Shown here piece by piece: positions 1 through 7,552 of a DNA stretch of 64,000 nucleotides. Under the pieces are notes generated by a model. That model ran no database searches. It had not been told where the DNA came from and saw nothing but the letters and a program-made list of their open reading frames with translations. Position numbers and translations under genes: made by a program. Every line of letters starts with the position of its first letter. Positions within the stretch are counted from its first letter, which is position 1. The stretch spans positions 1,798,001 to 1,862,000 of the forward strand of contig OY769916.1 in NCBI GenBank assembly GCA_963669265.1, in the 5' to 3' direction. The stretch comes from SZUA-547 sp963669265 (GTDB taxonomy: Bacteria > Pseudomonadota > Alphaproteobacteria > Rhodobacterales > Rhodobacteraceae).

Positions 1-459
1 GTCGATTCTGAGCAGCGCGAGATCGGTCGCCTCGTCGACGCCGATCACCTCGACGTCATAGGTCCGGCGGTCGCTCAGACGGACGGTGACGTCATCGGCG
101 CCGTCGACCACGTGATGGTTGGTCACGATCCAGCCGTCCTGGTCCAGAATGAAGCCGGATCCCAGGCCCTGGCGCGGACGCTGGTGAGTGAATTCATCGG
201 GCAGATCGCGCGGATCTCCAAAGCGCCGGAAAAACTCCTCGAACGCGCCGCCGTCCGGACGCCCGAATTTCGGCCCGCGAGGGGTCTGACCTGCGTCCTC
301 GGTCGCCAGCACGGTCACCACCGCCGGGCTGACGCGTTCGACCAGATCGGCCAGAGCCTCATCGGCGAGCGCCGGCGAGAATGAGAGCGACGCGGCGAGG
401 GCCGCGCCTGCGGCGACGGCGGCGCCGCGTTTCAGATTTGGACTGGATAGGTGAGTCAT
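1..459 (-). CDS. HtrA/DegP-family periplasmic serine protease, partial (N-terminal 153 residues)
   Basis: The gene runs off the left edge, so only its N-terminal part is present. Translation from the ATG at 459 gives a Sec signal peptide (residues about 1-32, ending SFSPALA before DEAL). It then gives the start of a trypsin-like domain with GSGFILDQDGWIVTNHHVVDG, which holds the catalytic His, and TDLALLRID, which holds the catalytic Asp. The Ser and any PDZ domains lie outside the window. The EEFFRRFGDP segment before the protease fold is typical of Do/DegP proteins, which degrade misfolded envelope proteins in the periplasm. No link to the neighbouring guanidine operon is apparent. Which Deg paralogue it is cannot be decided from this fragment. 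Confidence 0.92.
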   Translation of the reverse strand, partial: MTHLSSPNLKRGAAVAAGAALAASLSFSPALADEALADLVERVSPAVVTVLATEDAGQTPRGPKFGRPDGGAFEEFFRRFGDPRDLPDEFTHQRPRQGLGSGFILDQDGWIVTNHHVVDGADDVTVRLSDRRTYDVEVIGVDEATDLALLRID

Positions 460-670
460 CGAATTGCCTCCATGATGCGCTCCGACAGACAGGGAGCTCA
501 TCGCAGACATAATTCGCCGCCATTTCCAGCGGATTGCCGCAACATTAACAATAGTTCAGACAGGCGGCGGGACGGGCCGCAGAACCGGCGCAGCGCGGCG
601 GTGGACACCTCGAATTGCTCGCGCATCCTTCATGCAAGCGACGCACTTCGAATGGCGTCACATGAAGATT

Positions 671-698
671 CACTCAACAGAGGACACTCAACAGAGGA
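671..698. repeat. 14-bp perfect tandem duplication
   Basis: The unit CACTCAACAGAGGA occurs twice back to back (671-684 and 685-698) in the 294-bp gap between the protease gene and the His-rich gene. It looks like a slippage or recent micro-duplication. The rest of this gap holds no gene that I can support. Confidence 0.9.
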
Positions 699-711
699 GA
701 GGAACAACGCC

Positions 712-739
712 GCGCCTCATTTTGGCTCGTCTGAGGCGC
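712..739 (-). terminator. Hairpin after the guanidine operon
   Basis: A perfect 8-bp stem (GCGCCTCA at 712-719 pairing with TGAGGCGC at 732-739) with a 12-nt loop lies 15 bp past the last stop codon of the minus-strand operon. There is no clear U tract after it, so it may be a weak terminator or a 3'-end stabilising hairpin. Confidence 0.4.
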
Positions 740-753
740 AGACCCCCACGCGT

Positions 754-1194
754 CTAGGGGCGGGAGGACAGAAACGCCCGCAGGTCGACCACCCGTTTGG
801 CCGCGAGAGAGACATAAACGAAGCCCAGATTGGTCCGCTCGGTCACCATTTCGCCGGGAAACGGCAGATAGCTGAGCTCACGCGAGCCGAAACTCGGGCT
901 AGCGGTGCCTACCTGCCATTCCGTGGTCAGGGTGACGTCGACCAGCTTTAGGGACGGGCCGCCCGCCTCATCCTCGATCTCCTGCGGCACGCCGGCGATC
1001 TTCAGATAGGCGGCCTTGTCCTTCGCTTCGCGAAACCCGTCGATGAACTGCCCGGTCAGAACCTGCAATTCCGCCGCGTCATCCGCGGGGTCCATATGGC
1101 TGTGCAGGTGCTCGCCATGGGCGTGGTTATGCCCCGCGCCGTGAGCGTGCGCATGGTCGTGACGACCGTGAGGGTGGAGGTGGTCATGGCCCAT
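754..1194 (-). CDS. Small protein with His-rich N-terminus, possible metal handler for the ureohydrolase
   Basis: The 146-residue product begins at the ATG at 1194, which overlaps the end of the ureohydrolase gene by 11 bp. An upstream in-frame start at 1230 lies well inside that gene and is less likely. The first 33 residues contain 14 histidines in HxH runs (GHDHLHPHGRHDHAHAHG), followed by an ordinary acidic domain that I do not recognise. Poly-His tails are common in nickel and zinc chaperones or stores. Known guanidine hydrolases are nickel enzymes that depend on HypA/HypB-like accessory proteins. I therefore infer, without homology proof, that this last gene of the operon supplies or buffers metal for the ureohydrolase. 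Confidence 0.75.
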   Translation of the reverse strand: MGHDHLHPHGRHDHAHAHGAGHNHAHGEHLHSHMDPADDAAELQVLTGQFIDGFREAKDKAAYLKIAGVPQEIEDEAGGPSLKLVDVTLTTEWQVGTASPSFGSRELSYLPFPGEMVTERTNLGFVYVSLAAKRVVDLRAFLSSRP

Positions 1195-2434
1195 AATGCT
1201 TACCCCAGCGCTTGCCCTCGAACGCGCCATGCGGGATCGAGACCGGCTTGTCGATATGCGGTTTGTGCGCGCCCAGCTTGCCGGCGGCGACCATCGAGCC
1301 CAGAACGTCCACGATCACCCGCGTGCCCATCAGCGCGGTGATGTCGGACGTGTCATAGGGCGGAGAGACCTCCACCAACTCCATGCCGCAAATGCCCTCG
1401 GCCGCCACTTTCGAGGCGAGCGCCAGCGCCTCGCGCGGCAGGAACCCGCCCGGTTCAGGCCAGCCCGTGCCGGGAACGAAACCGCAATCGATGCTGTCGA
1501 TATCGAAGGACATATAGACCATGTCCACGCCGTCCCAGGCCATCTCCAGCGCCATTTCGGCGGTCTTGTCGACGCCCATCCGCTCCATATCCGACATGGT
1601 GATGATGTTGGTGTCGCGCTCGCGCGCCACTTTCACCGCCTCGCGCGGCACCTGCCAGCCGCCGATGCCGACCTGCACCAGATTCCGGGCGGGTACATTC
1701 GGCAGGTTGGTCGAATGGAACCACGGCGTGGTGTGCATCCGCTCGTCGAGGTCCTTTTCCTGAATGTCCGCGTGCCGGTCGAAATGCACGATGCCGATCT
1801 TTTTCGAGGTGCATTCTGCAATGCCGCGCACGCAGGGAAACCCGATGGAATGATCGCCGCCAATCATGATCGGCAGGGACCCGGACGAGAAAACATGGCT
1901 GACCGCCCGGCTGATCTGGTCAAAGCTCTTTTCCAGATTGGCCGGGATGGTGAAGACGTCGCCCGCATCGCAGAGCGTCATCTGTTCGCGCAAATCGACC
2001 GCCATCTCATAATTATAGGGCGTGTAGAGGGCGGAGATCTTCCGCACCCCCTGCGGGCCGAACCGGGTGCCGGGCCGATAGGTCGTCCCGCCGTCAAACG
2101 GGATGCCCAGCACCGTGGCGTCATAGTCGCCCACCTCGGTCGCGTCCTCGGCGTAGGGCGCCTTGAGGAACGTGTTGATCCCGGCGTAATGGGGCAGCTC
2201 CCCCCGCGCGAAAGTAGGGATCGATCGATCCTCGATGCTGTCGGCGCCGGTCAGGCCCATGCGCAGCGCCCAGGCTTTCTCCTTCTCCCATTCGCCCTCC
2301 GGCAGGTCAGCCTCCGCCCGCGCCGATTTCCAACCCTGCAGTTTGGTCAGATCCGGATGGTGGAACCGGACGTCCCGCCGTCGCTGGTCCGCCGGATGAT
2401 GCGAGCGCGTGCGCTCAGCTCGGCCGAAAAACAT
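1184..2434 (-). CDS. Agmatinase/arginase-family ureohydrolase, candidate guanidine hydrolase
   Basis: The 416-residue product has the binuclear-metal ureohydrolase signature: GGDHS (His195), FDRHAD (Asp219, His221, Asp223) and SFDIDSID (Asp311, Asp313). The usual D-A-H of agmatinases is D-R-H here. About 100 residues precede the core (agmatinases are near 310 residues in total), and the motif GFVPGTGWPEPGG follows the last ligands. A long N-terminal extension is a known feature of nickel-dependent guanidine hydrolase GdmH, which releases ammonia and urea from guanidine. The start at 2434 has a good ribosome site (GGAGGAT) and overlaps the ATPase gene by 20 bp. The operon is headed by a guanidine riboswitch, which makes guanidine a better guess than agmatine. 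The substrate is inferred. Confidence 0.88.
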   Translation of the reverse strand: MFFGRAERTRSHHPADQRRRDVRFHHPDLTKLQGWKSARAEADLPEGEWEKEKAWALRMGLTGADSIEDRSIPTFARGELPHYAGINTFLKAPYAEDATEVGDYDATVLGIPFDGGTTYRPGTRFGPQGVRKISALYTPYNYEMAVDLREQMTLCDAGDVFTIPANLEKSFDQISRAVSHVFSSGSLPIMIGGDHSIGFPCVRGIAECTSKKIGIVHFDRHADIQEKDLDERMHTTPWFHSTNLPNVPARNLVQVGIGGWQVPREAVKVARERDTNIITMSDMERMGVDKTAEMALEMAWDGVDMVYMSFDIDSIDCGFVPGTGWPEPGGFLPREALALASKVAAEGICGMELVEVSPPYDTSDITALMGTRVIVDVLGSMVAAGKLGAHKPHIDKPVSIPHGAFEGKRWGKHYGP

Positions 2435-3185
2435 GGGTATCCTCCGTCAATCTTTGAAATGGGACGCCGCCGTCGCGGGCGTCGAAATCGTAAGTGATCG
2501 TCGCGCCATAGGCCTCGGGCTCATCCGGGTCCCAACGCGGTTTGTCGAAGACAAGAACGCGGTCGCCCAGCTTGAAGCCTTCTTCAAGATCATGGGTCAC
2601 CATGAACACGGTCATGCCTGTCTCACGCTTCATATCCAGCAGGAAGTCGTGCATCGACAGCCGCGTGCCCGGATCCAGCGCGCCAAAGGGCTCATCCAGC
2701 AACAGCACGCGCGGCGTCGCGGTCAGCGCCTGTCCGATGGCCAGCCGCTGCTGCATGCCGCCGGAAAGCGCGGCGGGATAGTTCTCCGCGACATGGACCA
2801 GTCCGATCCGCTCCAGCACCTGATCGGCGCGTGCGCGGGCGTGGCGCTTCTCCGCGCCGAAGAACCGGCCCCAGCGGTTGGCGGTGAAGCCTTCGGCGGC
2901 GATTATGTTCTCGCGCACGGTCATATGCGGGAAGACCGAGTAGCGCTGGAACACCACGCCCCGGTCCTTGCCCGGCTCTTGCGCAGGATCGGCGCCGGCC
3001 ACCCGAATCTCGCCGCGCGTCGGCGTCTCCTGCGCCAGCAGCAGGCGCAGGAACGTGGATTTGCCGCAGCCGGACGCGCCGACGATGGAGATGAACTCCC
3101 CTTCCGCCACGTCGATATTGACCCGTTCGAGGATCGGACGGCCGCCATATGACTGAAAGATGTCGCGCGCGGAGACGAAGCTCAT
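2415..3185 (-). CDS. ABC transporter ATP-binding protein, guanidine operon
   Basis: The 256-residue ATPase belongs to the SsuB/TauB/NrtD-like group that energises import of small N and S compounds. Walker A GASGCGKST is at residues 36-44, with signature LSGGMQQR, Walker B VLLLDEP and the switch His in VTHDLEEG. I chose the ATG at 3185 (MSFVSARD) because it overlaps the permease stop as ATGA. The longer in-frame start at 3206 lies inside the permease gene. It is the third gene of the riboswitch-led operon and should work with the permease and binding protein upstream. Confidence 0.93.
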   Translation of the reverse strand: MSFVSARDIFQSYGGRPILERVNIDVAEGEFISIVGASGCGKSTFLRLLLAQETPTRGEIRVAGADPAQEPGKDRGVVFQRYSVFPHMTVRENIIAAEGFTANRWGRFFGAEKRHARARADQVLERIGLVHVAENYPAALSGGMQQRLAIGQALTATPRVLLLDEPFGALDPGTRLSMHDFLLDMKRETGMTVFMVTHDLEEGFKLGDRVLVFDKPRWDPDEPEAYGATITYDFDARDGGVPFQRLTEDTHVFRPS

Positions 3186-3997
3186 AGCCCCTCCCCCTCG
3201 ACCCACGGATAGAGCCGCTTCGACGCCTGTTTCAGCGCCAGATCGATCAGAAAAGCCAGCAGGGTGATCCAGACGACGTAAGTCAGGATCACATCCATCG
3301 CCAGATAGCGGCGCACCAGGAAGATGCGATATCCCAGACCGCCTTCCGCGGCGATGGCCTCGGACGCGATCAGGAACAGCCAGGCGGGTCCCAAAGACAG
3401 CCGCACGGACTGAATCAGTCGGGGCATGATCTGCGGCAGCGCCACACGGATGGCGATCACCCAGCTGGTCGCGCCCAGCGTCTGCGCCTTCACCATCTGC
3501 TCGGTCGGGATCTCGATCACGCGTTGCGACAGATCGCGGATCAGGAACGGCGCGACGCCGATGATGATCAGCGCGACCTTGCTGACCTCGCCCAGTCCGA
3601 ACACGATGAAGAGGATCGGCAGGATCGCCAGCGGCGGCACCATCGAGACGACCGAGACGAACCCGGCGAATGTCGCCCGCATCATGGGAAGAAGGCCGAT
3701 CAACAGCCCAAATGCGAGCCCAAGCAGCGCGGAGACTCCCACGCCGACCGCCAGCCGCGCCAGACTGACGCCCGTATCCTTCCAGAACAGGATCTCGCCC
3801 GAGCGCTTGTCGGGCGTCGCCACCAGCCGCGCGGCGGTGTCGACGATCGCCGACGGCGCGGGCAAGAGCTTGTCCTTGGGGTTCTCCGCCAACCGGATGT
3901 CTGAGCCGACGGCGTAGAGGACCAGCACCGCCACGAACGGCAGCAGGATCAGAAAGGCCGAGAGCGCTCGGCCGGGTTTTCGATTGATCAGGCGCAT
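3182..3997 (-). CDS. ABC transporter permease, guanidine operon
   Basis: The 271-residue inner-membrane protein has an N-terminal membrane segment, a long hydrophilic loop and then about five more membrane segments. A TauC/SsuC-type EAA loop for contact with the ATPase is visible (AQTLGATSWVIAIRVALP). It lies 79 bp after the binding-protein gene and shares the ATGA overlap with the ATPase. Permeases of this group sit beside urea carboxylase (now known as guanidine carboxylase) genes in many bacteria. That association, plus the riboswitch, points to guanidine as cargo. Transport specificity is inferred, not visible in the sequence. Confidence 0.9.
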   Translation of the reverse strand: MRLINRKPGRALSAFLILLPFVAVLVLYAVGSDIRLAENPKDKLLPAPSAIVDTAARLVATPDKRSGEILFWKDTGVSLARLAVGVGVSALLGLAFGLLIGLLPMMRATFAGFVSVVSMVPPLAILPILFIVFGLGEVSKVALIIIGVAPFLIRDLSQRVIEIPTEQMVKAQTLGATSWVIAIRVALPQIMPRLIQSVRLSLGPAWLFLIASEAIAAEGGLGYRIFLVRRYLAMDVILTYVVWITLLAFLIDLALKQASKRLYPWVEGEGL

Positions 3998-4076
3998 CTG
4001 CGCTCCGTCGAACGAAGTGAGGGAACGGGCGGCCCCGAAAGGCCGCCGGACCGGCGTGAAGTTGCGGACCCGCGGG

Positions 4077-5144
4077 TCAGAGCGCCTCGTCGATCGCCAT
4101 CTGCATAAAGGTGGTGTCGAAGCGGAACTTCACATTCTCCGCATCGCCGGTGACGGAGCCGTCCGGATAGGCGACGCCAACAAAGTTCGCGCTCGGCGCT
4201 CCTTCGCCCAGAATGCCCTTGTCGAACAGGAACTCGGCCACATTGACCATCGTCGCCGGCAGGGCGTCGCCCTGAGTGAACGCGACCGCGTCGGCGGCGG
4301 TGTAGAACATCTCGGTCGACGCCAGCTGCGCGTCATACCCGGCCAGATCCGTGCCGGAGGCCTCCGCCATCGCGGCGCGCGCGGCCTTGCCCTCTTCGGT
4401 GTCCGAGGACATCAGCGCCATCAGCTCATACCAGGCGCCGACCATCGCCTTGCCGAAATCGGGATTGTCCTTCAGCGTCTCGGTGTTGACCACCATCAGG
4501 TCGATGATCTCGCCGGGAATGTCTGCGCTGTCGAACAGCTTGCTGGCGCCCGGCGTCTCCAAGATCGTCGAGACAAGCGGGTTCCACGTGACCACCGCCT
4601 CGACGTCATCGGTGGCGAAAGCCGCGATCATATCGGCGTCGGAGGTGTTGATGACCCCGCCGAGATCCGCCTCGGACAACCCAACGCTGTCGAGCCCCCG
4701 CGCCAGCAGATAATGCGAGACCGAAAGCTCCACCAGGTTGACCGGCTTGCCCTTGAGATCGGTAAGGCCGCCCTCTCCCTTGACGATGATCGCGTCATTG
4801 CCGTTCGAATAATCGCCGACGATCAGCGCGGTGGTGTCGACGCCGCCGCCCGCCGGGATTGAGAGCGTGTCCATATTGGTGGCTGAAACCCCGTCAAAAG
4901 CGCCGGCGGTGTATTGATTGATCGACTCGACATAATCGTTGATCTGCACGATATCGACATCGATGCCGTATTTGTCGGCCCATTTGTCCATGATGCCGCT
5001 CTCCTCCAGATAGCCCCATGGCATCCAGCCGACATAGATCGACCAGGCGACGCGAAACTCTGTTTTCGCATCCGCCATGGCGGCGCCGGAGGTCAACGCG
5101 ATACCCGCTGCGGCGGCGAGCGCGGTAAGATTTCTTGAGATCAT
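4077..5144 (-). CDS. Periplasmic substrate-binding protein of the urea-carboxylase-region type (putative guanidine binder)
   Basis: The 355-residue product has a Sec signal peptide (residues 1-24, ending SGAAMA before DAKTEF) and a NMT1/TauA-like periplasmic fold (WSIYVGWMPWGYLEESGIMD, YTAGAFDGVSATNMDTLSIP). Its overall sequence resembles the binding proteins annotated as 'urea carboxylase region' ABC components. These belong to operons now understood as guanidine utilisation. The ATG at 5144 is preceded by AGGAAGG at 5154-5160 with 9-nt spacing. A longer reading frame starting at 5201 would run through the riboswitch expression platform and has no signal peptide at its start. It is the first gene of the operon. 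Confidence 0.92.
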   Translation of the reverse strand: MISRNLTALAAAAGIALTSGAAMADAKTEFRVAWSIYVGWMPWGYLEESGIMDKWADKYGIDVDIVQINDYVESINQYTAGAFDGVSATNMDTLSIPAGGGVDTTALIVGDYSNGNDAIIVKGEGGLTDLKGKPVNLVELSVSHYLLARGLDSVGLSEADLGGVINTSDADMIAAFATDDVEAVVTWNPLVSTILETPGASKLFDSADIPGEIIDLMVVNTETLKDNPDFGKAMVGAWYELMALMSSDTEEGKAARAAMAEASGTDLAGYDAQLASTEMFYTAADAVAFTQGDALPATMVNVAEFLFDKGILGEGAPSANFVGVAYPDGSVTGDAENVKFRFDTTFMQMAIDEAL

Positions 5145-5162
5145 CGAAGACGGCCTTCCTTG

Positions 5163-5199
5163 GATCCGCCAAAGCCCGTCCGGCGACCGGTGGCGGATC
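5163..5199 (-). promoter_or_regulatory. Likely riboswitch expression-platform hairpin
   Basis: A perfect 9-bp inverted repeat (GATCCGCCA at 5163-5171 and TGGCGGATC at 5191-5199) sits between the 3' end of the aptamer and the ribosome binding site of the first gene. It abuts the AGGAAGG site and has no U tract. This suggests control at translation initiation, or a stabilising stem, rather than a classic terminator. Confidence 0.6.
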
Positions 5200-5228
5200 A
5201 ATGAGAGGCGCGGTCAGGCCGGCGCAGT

Positions 5229-5353
5229 GCTCTCCCGGGATTTTGTCCCGCCGTGTACCGGCGCGGAATTTGCCGCGCTGGCGGCGTCTCTTGGACCAGT
5301 CCCCGCCCGCCATGACCACGTCATGACGGCGCGAGCGGAACCCTAGACGCCCT
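5229..5353 (-). promoter_or_regulatory. Guanidine-I (ykkC class) riboswitch
   Basis: On the minus strand the leader carries the hallmark ykkC words in order: GGCGTCTAGGGTTCCG, then GGACTGGTCCAAGAGACGCC, then ACACGGCGGGACAAAATCCC followed by GGGAGA. The P1 stem is visible as AGACGCC (5345-5351) pairing with GGCGTCT (5283-5289). The third segment forms the small GGGA/TCCC stem-loop. ykkC subtype 1 RNAs bind guanidinium and switch on detoxification or use genes. Other ykkC subtypes sense ppGpp, PRPP or nucleoside diphosphates. The downstream transporter-ureohydrolase genes support the guanidine subtype. Confidence 0.95.
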
Positions 5354-5483
5354 GCAGGAACAGGAAGCCCGCCCGCCTTCGCAAACGCAAGGGGATTCTC
5401 CTAAATTATCAGCATTTCAATTTTAATGCTTATTTAGAAGGCATATTTTCCACGATATTGCCCGTAATTTAGCCTAAAATGCG

Positions 5484-7022
5484 CTAGTCATTGGTGCTGA
5501 CGACGGAAATGGACGGGTTTCGGTCCTGTGCGTTGATTCCAGCGGCGTTCTTCGCCTCACGCATGATGGCGTCATAGGCCTGCTTCACCAGCGCCTTGTC
5601 GGCGATGCCCGCTTTCTCCATCGCCAAGTCGATCAACTTGTCGACCTTAGGATCGCCGGAGAACGGGTTCTTTTGATCGAGCGCGTTGACCAGCGGCGCC
5701 TTATTCCGGTTGCGCGCCTTCTTGAGCTCGATCTTCAGCGCGACGTCGTACTCCTTGTCGAACTTCTCGGTGTCGTCCAACCCGTATTTCTCTTTGGTGG
5801 CGCTCCAGACTTTGGCCTCGATCTCTTCGCGCTGTTTGTCGCTGACGGCGCCCATATCGTTCAGCGCGTCATCGATGCTCTCGGTGATGGTGCCGGTCTC
5901 CCGCCCCGCGCCGTCGACGCCGCCATGTCCGCCCAGCGCGACGGCGGAGCTTTGCACCCCGCGCTGCACCTTGCTGACTACGTTGTCGCCGTCGCGTCCG
6001 TACTCAGCCGGCATCGTCATCGCCGCCAGACTCGCCGCGAACAGAACGGCCCGTCCGTCGCCATGAGCGCCCATCATTTTGCCATAGGCCGCGCGCGCCT
6101 CGGCCGGGGACATCTTCGGCATCTGCTCATCGAGCGCCTGATTGCCAATCTCGATCACATCGTCCGCGCCCACCGCGCTCAGGATGTTCTGCTCGTCCGA
6201 TTTGTCGGCCCCGATCTTTCCGGCCGCAACGGATTCCAGTTGCGCGACCTTGCCGAACGCGTCGCCCCATTCCAGCGCGTTGGTCACCAGTTGAGAGGCG
6301 TCGCCCGCCCGGCTCGCGCCAACCAGATTCGCACAGCGATCATCGATCGTCTTCCAGTTATCGCTCAGCTCCTCGAACTTGTCCGACCGCGCCTGGGTCA
6401 TCACGCGCTTGGCGAGCTTCTCAATGCGCGCGGCGTCGACGGTCACGCCATCCTTGGCGTCCTGACGCGCCAGCGAGAGAAGACGCTTGGAGACGAAGTT
6501 CTGCTGCTTGGGATCGAGGCTGCGATACGCCGCGCCGAGCGATCCGTCGTCCATCGGCCCCATTTTGTCATTCCAACGCATCAGCGTCAGATTCACCGAT
6601 TCCGTCGTCGCCCGCATCCGCGCCGCCTGCTGCTTGACTGGGCTGTCGGATTTCGCGAGTTCGGATGTGATCTGCCGCAGCTCTTTCGTCGTGACGCCAT
6701 CGCGCATCAGATCTGATTTTGTCCGGTTTGACGAGGCGGCGACATTGGTCAGAACCGCGTCCGCGACCGCCACGCCGAACTGGTTGACCAGCGATTCCCG
6801 GACAGCGCGGGCGCCATCCTTCTTTTGCTGCTCCAGCGACGGTCCGATCCCAAGCGCGCGCTTCAGGACGTCCTTGAGATTGTCCAAGCTCCAGCGCTTG
6901 TTGACGAAGAGCGTGCGCTTGCCGTCGTCGGACGCGCCGCGCACATAGCGGTCGTCACCGGCGCCGAGGCCCGCATTCTGCACATCGGAAAAGCCGGTCT
7001 GCCTGCCAATCTCTACAACCAT
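5484..7022 (-). CDS. Putative secreted effector (unknown family), paired with a CesT-like chaperone
   Basis: The 512-residue hydrophilic product has no signal peptide and no membrane segment. The N-terminal 70 residues are Gly/Asp/Arg-rich with a short conserved-looking block (FVNKRWSLDNLKDVLKRALG). The rest is predicted to be helical and charged, with a Gly-rich linker near residue 365 (ALGGHGGVDGAGRETG). I do not recognise a catalytic domain. It lies 30 bp downstream of, and in the same direction as, a type III chaperone-like gene. This is the usual layout of a chaperone-effector pair. Function is therefore suggested only by context. The start at 7022 has GGAG very close to the ATG and AAAGG further upstream. 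Confidence 0.7.
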   Translation of the reverse strand: MVVEIGRQTGFSDVQNAGLGAGDDRYVRGASDDGKRTLFVNKRWSLDNLKDVLKRALGIGPSLEQQKKDGARAVRESLVNQFGVAVADAVLTNVAASSNRTKSDLMRDGVTTKELRQITSELAKSDSPVKQQAARMRATTESVNLTLMRWNDKMGPMDDGSLGAAYRSLDPKQQNFVSKRLLSLARQDAKDGVTVDAARIEKLAKRVMTQARSDKFEELSDNWKTIDDRCANLVGASRAGDASQLVTNALEWGDAFGKVAQLESVAAGKIGADKSDEQNILSAVGADDVIEIGNQALDEQMPKMSPAEARAAYGKMMGAHGDGRAVLFAASLAAMTMPAEYGRDGDNVVSKVQRGVQSSAVALGGHGGVDGAGRETGTITESIDDALNDMGAVSDKQREEIEAKVWSATKEKYGLDDTEKFDKEYDVALKIELKKARNRNKAPLVNALDQKNPFSGDPKVDKLIDLAMEKAGIADKALVKQAYDAIMREAKNAAGINAQDRNPSISVVSTND

Positions 7023-7052
7023 GTCTCCGGCCTTTCGTTCGATAATGTGTGT

Positions 7053-7514
7053 TTAAACGCGGAGCGCCGGGTTCAGCCCCGCCTCAGGCGCTGGCGGCGC
7101 GGCGCCATCCCGCGCGGAGGCCGCAAGCGCGGCGCGCCAACCGTCGGCCGCCGTCAAAAACCCCGCCATCGCGCCGCTGAGCCTCTGAACGTCCAAAGCA
7201 TCGCCGGAAAGATCGAGGACCAGCGTCACGACAGATCCCGGCGCGAGCGCCAACCGCACACCGCCCGTCTCGCGCCACGACGCATTGTATTCCAGCAATG
7301 TGCGCATCAGAGCGGGTTCGGCGGAATCCGGCAGCAAAGCGACATCTGTCGTCAGCACCAGACATTGACGGTCCTCGCGCCATTCGAGGATCACCGAGGT
7401 CTCCGCATCTGTCACCCCAACCCAACTGGCGTCGGCCTCAACTTCGACAACCGTCGCGAAGTCAGCCCTCTCAGCCGCTTCAACGATCGTCGTCTTGAGC
7501 ACCTCGGGTCGCAT
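7053..7514 (-). CDS. CesT-family type III secretion chaperone-like protein
   Basis: The 153-residue acidic protein shows the alpha-beta pattern of class I type III chaperones: an N-terminal helix, strands around WVGVTDAETSVILEWRED, the block LMRTLLEYNASWRETGG, then a strand pair and LDVQRLSGAMAGFLTAADGW. The xLLxxNxxWxxTGG and LDVQRL blocks recur in the second chaperone candidate at 32298-32765. Such dimeric chaperones bind the N-terminal region of one effector and pilot it to the injectisome. The ATG at 7514 has GAGGAA upstream, and the longer frame to 7739 runs into the sulfurtransferase gene. No injectisome genes are in the window. Confidence 0.72.
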   Translation of the reverse strand: MRPEVLKTTIVEAAERADFATVVEVEADASWVGVTDAETSVILEWREDRQCLVLTTDVALLPDSAEPALMRTLLEYNASWRETGGVRLALAPGSVVTLVLDLSGDALDVQRLSGAMAGFLTAADGWRAALAASARDGAAPPAPEAGLNPALRV

Positions 7515-7552
7515 GGCGGGAATTCCTCGGCTGTGAGAAGGCGGAGCGCTTG

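Noticed and set aside
1196..2497. A 433-codon plus-strand open frame opposite the ureohydrolase
   Set aside because: It is a shadow of a gene with all catalytic motifs on the other strand.
2415..5144. Taurine, nitrate or sulfonate uptake as the role of the ABC transporter
   Set aside because: The subunits belong to that broad family, but the guanidine-I aptamer and ureohydrolase in the same operon make guanidine the better inference.
5077..5346. Short plus-strand frames across the operon leader
   Set aside because: The region is explained by the riboswitch and expression platform on the minus strand.
5401..5450. Weak AGCATT/AATGCT hairpin as terminator of the effector gene
   Set aside because: The stem is only 6 bp, AT-rich, and lacks a proper U tract, so it was not called.
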